From NCBI GenBank assembly GCA_900543085.1, contig UQQF01000001.1:124001-188000 (forward strand): 64,000 nt of DNA. The letters are read 5' to 3'. Numbering within the stretch: position 1 is the first letter of the stretch; the number at the start of each line of letters is the position of its first letter. The translations under genes were made by a program, and so were the position numbers. Positions 59,369 to 64,000 of this stretch are shown in pieces. Source of the stretch: an uncultured Eubacteriales bacterium (GTDB lineage Bacteria > Bacillota > Clostridia > Oscillospirales > Oscillospiraceae). The notes below the pieces were generated by a model, which saw only the letters and a program-made list of their open reading frames with translations, was not told where the DNA came from and did not search any database.

Positions 59369-59992
59369 TTATTCTGTATCTGCCGTATCAAGTGATCCGG
59401 CCGCATCGGAGGCTTCGGGCGCCGGGCTGGCCGCAGGTGAAGGAGCCGGCGTCGAGGTAACGGACGCATTGCCTCTGCCCTTGACCTCTATGACGCGTAT
59501 GTCCTCGGCGGTGCAGCCCGTTTCGCCGATGACCGTCTCGGTGATCTGCGCCACTTCGGCGGAGTTCAGCCCCTCCACCGGAGCCGGGACTGCAACCGTC
59601 ACTCCGTCCGAGGAGATGTAGACTACCGCGTCGGCAAAGTTCTTTGCGAGCAGGAGGTTTTCGATCTGCGTCTCCTGCATCGACCAGGTGGCCATGGCCG
59701 CTATCGCGTCCATTGAGGCGTCTATCGTCTCCTGGGAAGCGCCCTCGCTGGCCGCAGCGGTCTCCAGCAGCCCCAGCGCCTCGTCGCGCGAGGTCTGGCG
59801 CGCCAGGCGCGCCTGGGCGAAGTAGTCGTCCGTGCTGTCCTGGGTGCCGGCCGTCTGAGCGCCGTTAGCGTCGTCCGCCGCGTCCACCGGCTCGCTCTCG
59901 TCCGATGCGTTGTACGACCAGTTGAGGTACACCGCCGCGCAGACAAGCACCAGTACCGCCGCGATGATGATGTTGCGTTTTGCTTTCTTCAT
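59369..59992 (-). CDS. spoIIIAH: stage III sporulation protein AH
   Basis: The 207-residue protein has one membrane anchor (about residues 8-24), an acidic linker and a YscJ/FliF-like ring domain (YFAQARLARQTSRDEALGLLE through DIRVIEVKGRGN). On the mother-cell side it pairs with forespore SpoIIQ to form the feeding-tube channel. A Pro/Ser/Ala-rich tail of about 35 residues follows. It is last in the operon. Confidence 0.93.
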   Translation of the reverse strand: MKKAKRNIIIAAVLVLVCAAVYLNWSYNASDESEPVDAADDANGAQTAGTQDSTDDYFAQARLARQTSRDEALGLLETAAASEGASQETIDASMDAIAAMATWSMQETQIENLLLAKNFADAVVYISSDGVTVAVPAPVEGLNSAEVAQITETVIGETGCTAEDIRVIEVKGRGNASVTSTPAPSPAASPAPEASDAAGSLDTADTE

Positions 59993-60008
59993 TGTCGTCC
60001 TCCTTAAA

Positions 60009-60326
60009 CTATTGCTCCATTTTCAGCACCGTGATCTTGTCGCTGCCCAGGCCGGTGTAGGCCTTGACCGCCTCAACTATCGCAAGACGCACTTTGGCGT
60101 CGTCAGCGCCCTCACATACTATAGCGGCTCCGGACTCGGAGCACAGCACGCTCACGCGGCCTGCGCCGGATACCTCGCCCAGCACGCTCTCCAGCCGGGC
60201 TTCGTCGCCCTGCGCGAGCGAGTCCGGCTCGCCCGAACCCGTCGGAAGCAGGAGCAGCACGAGCGCGCACACGCCGAGTATGATCATGTACTTGTACTTT
60301 GCAAGGCTCTTGAACGAAAACGTCAC
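60009..60326 (-). CDS. spoIIIAG: stage III sporulation protein AG, short form
   Basis: The 105-residue protein keeps the membrane helix (YKYMIILGVCALVLLLLP) and the two ends of the family domain: LESVLGEVSGAGRVSVLC, then AAIVCEGADDAKVRLAIVEAVKAYTGLGSDKITVLKM. The beta-rich insert that separates these halves in B. subtilis SpoIIIAG, and builds its ring, is absent. GTG 60326 overlaps spoIIIAF by 4 bases; the family is usually about 200 residues. No frameshift is seen. Confidence 0.88.
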   Translation of the reverse strand: MTFSFKSLAKYKYMIILGVCALVLLLLPTGSGEPDSLAQGDEARLESVLGEVSGAGRVSVLCSESGAAIVCEGADDAKVRLAIVEAVKAYTGLGSDKITVLKMEQ

Positions 60327-60793
60327 TCCACCGCCTCCCAGCTGATGCGCTCGCGCGCTATGCCCAGCTCCGCCTCTATCGAACCGGCGAGCGCGTCGGA
60401 GTAGGCCGCGCCCACGGAGCACTCCCAGGGGTACCAGAATCCGTCCACGCTCCACCTGGCCGTGACGGCGGTGCCCGCGGCCTCCACCCCCAGCGCGTCC
60501 GCCCTGTCCGATATATATGCCGCGCACTCGCGCTCTATGACACGGCGTTCGTACAGCGAGGCGTTCTCCTCGGCGTCCGCCGTAACGGCCTGCGCCGCGC
60601 GGGAATAGCGCGTCGCCTCCTCGGCAAGCGTCTCCGGCTCCAGGCTGAGCACGGGCGAGAGCAGCGCTATGGCCATTATGCAGGCCGACGCCATCCGGCA
60701 CACGCGTTTTGGCCTGCCCTCGGGGCAGAGCGTCACGGCCAGGGCGCAGAACACCGCCGCGCCCACAAGCGTGCGAACCCACGAGGCTATCAT
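60323..60793 (-). CDS. spoIIIAF: stage III sporulation protein AF
   Basis: The 156-residue protein has an N-terminal hydrophobic pair (WVRTLVGAAVFCALAVTLCP, ASACIMAIALLSPVLSL) and a soluble ring-building-type domain (RRVIERECAAYISDRADALGV). This matches SpoIIIAF, part of the mother-cell complex. The ATG at 60793 overlaps the spoIIIAE stop by 4 bases. Confidence 0.88.
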   Translation of the reverse strand: MIASWVRTLVGAAVFCALAVTLCPEGRPKRVCRMASACIMAIALLSPVLSLEPETLAEEATRYSRAAQAVTADAEENASLYERRVIERECAAYISDRADALGVEAAGTAVTARWSVDGFWYPWECSVGAAYSDALAGSIEAELGIARERISWEAVE

Positions 60794-61887
60794 ACTCCCA
60801 CCGCCTTTACCGCCGAAATTATGGATATGTAGAGCATCGCCGCGCATGCGCCGGTCACGCCCAGCACCAGGCCGAACACTCCGCCGACGTCCCCGATAAG
60901 CCCCGCCAGGTCGCTGTCCGCGAAGCAGTGCGCCAGCGCCGCGGCGGCCTTGTACAGCAGATACCTGAGCGCGAGCGCCAAAAACGGCGTCAGGCATATC
61001 GCCGCGATGACCACCGCGCCCAGCGCACCGACCGCCGAGCGCAGCAGTCCGGCTCCGGCGACCAGCGTCCCCGCCGCGTCGGATATTATCCCGCCGACCA
61101 CGGGCAAAACCGTGGATATTGCCGTCTTGGCCGCCTTGCTGGTCACGACGTCCGCCGCGCCGGTGACCGCACCGGACAGACTGAGGTACACGGTAAACGC
61201 GGTCATCACCACGGTCGTCAGCAGCGTGCACAGCCACTTTATCAGCCGGGCGGCTCCGTCCAGGGCGCTGTTGCCCAGGGCGGCGGACGCAGTGCGCACC
61301 GCCAGCAGCGCATACGCCAGCGGCAGCAGCAAACTGCGGCTGAGCGTTATGAAAACGTCCATGAACAGGCTCGTGGCCGCGTACTTCGCCGCCGCCCCGG
61401 CGGCAGAGCCGCCCGCAGCCGCAGTGGCCGCAAGGCAGGGCAGCAGCGCGTGGGAAAAGAGGTTGAGCTCCTCTATGGTCTCCGCGCCGGTGTTTATCCA
61501 CGCCGAAGCGTCCCCGAAGGCCACTCCCGCCACGGCAAGACAGCCCGCGATGCTCACGTACCGGCGCGAAGCGTCCGTGGCAAAGGCCGAGCACGCGGAT
61601 ATGAGCGCGGCGACGGCCAGGAGCTTGACCGCCCCCGCCGCGGCCTCGCCCCAGAGGCCGCGAAGCTGCCCGCCCAGCGCCGACCACAGCCGCGAAAACA
61701 GCCCCTCCGGCTCCAGCGCGTCTTTGACTCCCACGTCGCCCAGGATGTCCTGAGCCTCGTCGGGTATGGACTCGTCCACCTCCGACGCACCGAAGATGTC
61801 GTACTGCTCGGCGTCCAGTCCCACGGCTCTCGCCGGCGCGGCCAGCAGAAGCGCCAGCAGCGGCAGAAGCACAATCAGTCTTTTCAC
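60790..61887 (-). CDS. spoIIIAE: stage III sporulation protein AE
   Basis: The 365-residue polytopic protein has a signal-like N-terminus, an acidic segment (DIFGASEVDESIPDEAQDIL), and several helices with the family region TTVVMTAFTVYLSLSGAVTGAADVVTSKAAKTAIS and LPVVGGIISDAAGTL. It should form part of the channel membrane base. GTG 61887 follows GGAGGGG by 5 bases and overlaps spoIIIAD by 4 bases. Confidence 0.93.
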   Translation of the reverse strand: MKRLIVLLPLLALLLAAPARAVGLDAEQYDIFGASEVDESIPDEAQDILGDVGVKDALEPEGLFSRLWSALGGQLRGLWGEAAAGAVKLLAVAALISACSAFATDASRRYVSIAGCLAVAGVAFGDASAWINTGAETIEELNLFSHALLPCLAATAAAGGSAAGAAAKYAATSLFMDVFITLSRSLLLPLAYALLAVRTASAALGNSALDGAARLIKWLCTLLTTVVMTAFTVYLSLSGAVTGAADVVTSKAAKTAISTVLPVVGGIISDAAGTLVAGAGLLRSAVGALGAVVIAAICLTPFLALALRYLLYKAAAALAHCFADSDLAGLIGDVGGVFGLVLGVTGACAAMLYISIISAVKAVGV

Positions 61888-62270
61888 AGCAGCCCCTCCA
61901 CAGTCTCCAGCAGCGAGGTCACCAGCGGCAGGGCGCAGAACAGCGCCGCCACCGCCCCGGCCAAGTCCACCGCCGAGGCCAGCTGCGAGCTGCCCGCGTC
62001 CCGGCACGCCTCACCGGCCAGGGAGCAGATGATCCCCACGGCCACGCATTTCAGCAGCGGCGAGAACACGTTCTCCGGCAAGCCCGTAAGCTCCCTCGCG
62101 GCCTGGAGCGTGTCAGTCAGCTCCGACATCAGCTCAAAGGCGCAAAGCAGCACGACCGCGCCGCCCGCCAGTCCCAGGCAGAGCGCCAGCTCCGGGTTGG
62201 ACTTTCTCAGAAGCAGAGCCATAAGCGCCGAGCACAGCCCCATGGCCGCAACCTTGACCGCGACATCCAT
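61884..62270 (-). CDS. spoIIIAD: stage III sporulation protein AD
   Basis: The 128-residue protein has four hydrophobic segments and the family core LLRKSNPELALCLGLAGG, with a later CVAVGIICSLAGEACRDAGSS. It overlaps spoIIIAE by 4 bases and starts at the end of spoIIIAC. It is a membrane component of the channel. Confidence 0.93.
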   Translation of the reverse strand: MDVAVKVAAMGLCSALMALLLRKSNPELALCLGLAGGAVVLLCAFELMSELTDTLQAARELTGLPENVFSPLLKCVAVGIICSLAGEACRDAGSSQLASAVDLAGAVAALFCALPLVTSLLETVEGLL

Positions 62271-62464
62271 CAGAACGAAAAGAGGTCGCCTATGAGCGAA
62301 AACAGCTCGCTTATCTTCTGCACGACCAGCACCAGGACGATCACCAGGCCGGTTATCGTCACCATCAGAGCCTGCTCCTCCCTGCCCGAACGGGTCAGCA
62401 GTATGTTCAGCACCGCGACCAATATGCCGACCGCCGCGACCTTGAATATGAGGTCGACCTCCAT
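62270..62464 (-). CDS. spoIIIAC: stage III sporulation protein AC
   Basis: The 64-residue two-helix protein (IFKVAAVGILVAVLNILLTRSGREEQALMVTITGLVIVLVLV) matches SpoIIIAC, a small channel component. It shares a single base with the spoIIIAD start. GGAGGAG lies before its ATG. Confidence 0.94.
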   Translation of the reverse strand: MEVDLIFKVAAVGILVAVLNILLTRSGREEQALMVTITGLVIVLVLVVQKISELFSLIGDLFSF

Positions 62465-62477
62465 ATCCGCTCCTCCT

Positions 62478-62981
62478 TCAGTATAGTATCACCGCCAGCA
62501 GCAGTCCCGCGGTCAGGGACAGCCCCAGCTTCAGCTTTGCGTTCCCCCTGCCCGTCTCGCGCTCGGCTCTCGAGCAGCGCTCCAGGGCAGCTATGCACCG
62601 GTCTATGGCAGTGTGCTGCTCCGCCGCGCTGTACCTGCCCAGGCTCCGGCCGAGGTCGTCCAGGGCGCTGTGCGCGTCTGAGGGCAAGTCCAGGGTGCTC
62701 AGGCAGGCAGACCATATGCAGGAAAACTCCAGCTCGCCGAGCGCATCCAGCGCCGCGTCCAGCCGCAAATAGAACTCCCTGCACGGCGCAGGCCCCGAAG
62801 CCGATAGCATACGCGCGCAGTCCGGCAGCGGTGTGAGCCGGGTAGCTATCTCGGCGCGCAGCAGCTCCAGACTCGAGCACATGGCCTCCACCAGCCGCTC
62901 GCGCCTGAGCGCCGCCGCGAGCTGCGCATAGCCGAACATACCGCAGGCGGCCACGAGCATGACCGCGCCCGCTATCTTCAC
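62478..62981 (-). CDS. spoIIIAB: stage III sporulation protein AB
   Basis: The 167-residue protein has helices at both ends (residues about 2-20 and 148-166) and a helical soluble middle with LEAMCSSLELLRAEIATRLTPLPD. It resembles GspF-like assembly components. It overlaps spoIIIAA by 4 bases. Confidence 0.92.
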   Translation of the reverse strand: MKIAGAVMLVAACGMFGYAQLAAALRRERLVEAMCSSLELLRAEIATRLTPLPDCARMLSASGPAPCREFYLRLDAALDALGELEFSCIWSACLSTLDLPSDAHSALDDLGRSLGRYSAAEQHTAIDRCIAALERCSRAERETGRGNAKLKLGLSLTAGLLLAVILY

Positions 62982-63865
62982 GCGCCCACCTCCCTGACGG
63001 CATAGCGCCTGCCTGCGGAGTCCGCTGAGATCTCCACCACGCGCTCGAACACGCCCATCGCCAATATCTCGCGGTACAGCTCCCGCCGGGGCATGTCCGC
63101 GAGAGTATACGCGTGAGCTGTGGCCAGTATGCGCACGCCGCAGGCGGCGCCCGAGCGCACGGCATCCAGATCCGAGCGCGCGGTTATCTCGTCCATGGCC
63201 AGTATCTCCGGGTTCATGGAGCGCAGCAGCATGGCTGCGCCCGAGCGCTTGTCCGCGCCGGTGAGCACATCCGTGTGCGCGCCGACGTCAAACTCCGGCA
63301 CTCCGTCCCAGACCCCGGCGACCTCGCCGCGCTCGTCAAGCAGCGACACCCTGTGCGTCTCCGACAGGCGGCGCACCAACTCGCGCAGCAGCGTGGTCTT
63401 CCCCATTCCCGGCGGCGAGACTATCAGCGTGTCGCGAAAGCCGCGGCGCGTCAGTTCTGCAAACACCCCGTCGGCGCAGCCCGGCACCTGTCTGGGTATC
63501 CTCAGCGCCGCGCCGGAGAGCCTTCGCAGCGTCAACACCCTCCCCGCCTCCTCGCTCACGACTCCGCACAGCCCGACGCGGCACCCGCCGCGCACCGTGA
63601 CGAAGCCAGACGCCACATTCTCCATCGCCGTGTGCGCCGACGCGCGAGTCGCCGACTCCAGCAGCGACGCGAGATCCCGGGCGGTCACGCTGCGCTCTGA
63701 CAGCGGGCGCTCCCCCTCCCTTGTCAGCACCGTCGCCTGTCTGCCCGCACGCAGGCGGAATTCCTCGGCCGTATCCTTTATTCTTTCCGGCAGAGCCATT
63801 GCCTCTGCCCTCCACTCGCCCGGCAGCAGCGCCGCCGCGCTTTCAAATCCACTCAGCGTCTTCAT
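62978..63865 (-). CDS. spoIIIAA: stage III sporulation protein AA, ATPase
   Basis: The 295-residue secretion-type ATPase has Walker A SPPGMGKTTLLREL, Walker B-like EILAMDEITARSD, and the family segments LRLSGAALRIPRQVPGC and LLDERGEVAGVW. It should power the feeding-tube machine in the mother cell. Its ATG has only a weak GGGAATAG site. A sigma-E-like -10 box lies 40 bases upstream. Confidence 0.95.
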   Translation of the reverse strand: MKTLSGFESAAALLPGEWRAEAMALPERIKDTAEEFRLRAGRQATVLTREGERPLSERSVTARDLASLLESATRASAHTAMENVASGFVTVRGGCRVGLCGVVSEEAGRVLTLRRLSGAALRIPRQVPGCADGVFAELTRRGFRDTLIVSPPGMGKTTLLRELVRRLSETHRVSLLDERGEVAGVWDGVPEFDVGAHTDVLTGADKRSGAAMLLRSMNPEILAMDEITARSDLDAVRSGAACGVRILATAHAYTLADMPRRELYREILAMGVFERVVEISADSAGRRYAVREVGA

Positions 63866-63904
63866 GTGGACAATCTATTCCCGGCCGGCGCGGATTATGC
63901 ACGC

Positions 63905-63912
63905 ACTGTATG
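63905..63912 (-). promoter_or_regulatory. sigma-E-like -10 box of the spoIIIA operon
   Basis: On the minus strand CATACAGT matches the mother-cell sigma-E -10 consensus CATACANT exactly, about 40 bases before the spoIIIAA ATG. The -35 is not clear. Confidence 0.55.
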
Positions 63913-63933
63913 CTCCCGGATACGGTCAAAGGC

Positions 63934-63973
63934 GGCAAAAAAGCGCCGGAACATGGTTCCGACGCCTTTTGCC
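63934..63973 (-). terminator. intrinsic terminator of a gene beyond the right edge
   Basis: On the minus strand GGCAAAAGGCGTCGGAAC / GTTCCGGCGCTTTTTTGCC forms a long stem with a CAT loop and a T-run. Confidence 0.8.
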
Positions 63974-63980
63974 GTCTTGT

Positions 63981-64000
63981 TCAGTTGAGCTCTGCCAGCC
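63981..64000 (-). CDS. probable 3' end of a gene continuing beyond the window
   Basis: On the minus strand the last codons read L-A-E-L-N followed by TGA, immediately before the terminator at 63934-63973. No function can be assigned from five codons. Confidence 0.35.

Noticed and set aside
1..64000. tRNA or rRNA genes, CRISPR arrays, insertion sequences, prophage
   Set aside because: No cloverleaf-like gene, regular direct repeat with spacers, transposase or phage gene was found on reading; the Xer gene has no phage neighbours.

Overview
The window comes from the chromosome of an endospore-forming, high-GC member of the Clostridia, probably Oscillospiraceae-like. The evidence is a complete spoIIIAA-AH operon, CotJ coat proteins, a CwlD-type cortex amidase, iron-sulfur serine dehydratase, a PPi-type phosphofructokinase and the Firmicutes gene order nusB-xseA-xseB-ispA-dxs-tlyA-nadK-argR-recN. 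Genes are dense, often overlap by 1-20 bases, and use strong Shine-Dalgarno sites with some TTG and GTG starts. No tRNA, rRNA, insertion sequence, prophage or CRISPR array was seen. No stretch above about 300 bases is empty; the longest sparse one (35313-35657) holds a terminator and a 48-codon gene.

Layout. 1-2547: metal resistance (ArsR-type sensor, free HMA domain, Zn/Cd/Pb P-type ATPase). 2598-6844: birA, a B3/B4 protein, serine dehydratase, a fused CotJA-CotJB gene and cotJC. 6891-11187: divergent pfp and fba, then a P-type ATPase homologue that has lost its catalytic motifs. 11333-13170: an XRE-AbrB regulator with an ABC exporter. 13209-16488: an MBOAT/DHHW O-acetylation operon. 16602-17739: a Xer recombinase with a 28-bp dif-like palindrome upstream.

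17799-29285 is the most coherent accessory block, a peptidoglycan-recycling regulon: dipeptide epimerase, MurR/RpiR regulator, two acyltransferases, a sugar-type ABC importer, NagZ, MurQ, a beta-lactamase-fold amidase like AmiE, and divergent AnmK. The two control regions share a promoter layout, and one holds a near-perfect dyad. The enzymes have no visible export signals, so the inferred route is import of muropeptides followed by dismantling in the cytosol.

29272-33337: a DUF6873-like protein, radA, cwlD and an aminotransferase. 33524-35312: an XRE regulator with three operator copies drives four small membrane proteins that share a DER motif. 35439-43126: a small HTH protein, a two-component system, a zinc-ribbon XRE regulator, an ABC system whose permease is fused to an M1-peptidase domain, a methyltransferase and a broken ECF S-component. 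43190-49745: alpha/beta hydrolase, recQ, CsoR-type sensor, short-chain reductase, trmO, tyrS.

49779-63865 is a long minus-strand housekeeping block: recN/argR/nadK/tlyA, dxs, ispA/xseBA/nusB/Asp23, and the sporulation channel operon spoIIIAA-AH, whose AG member is very short. A probable unrelated gene end lies at the right edge.
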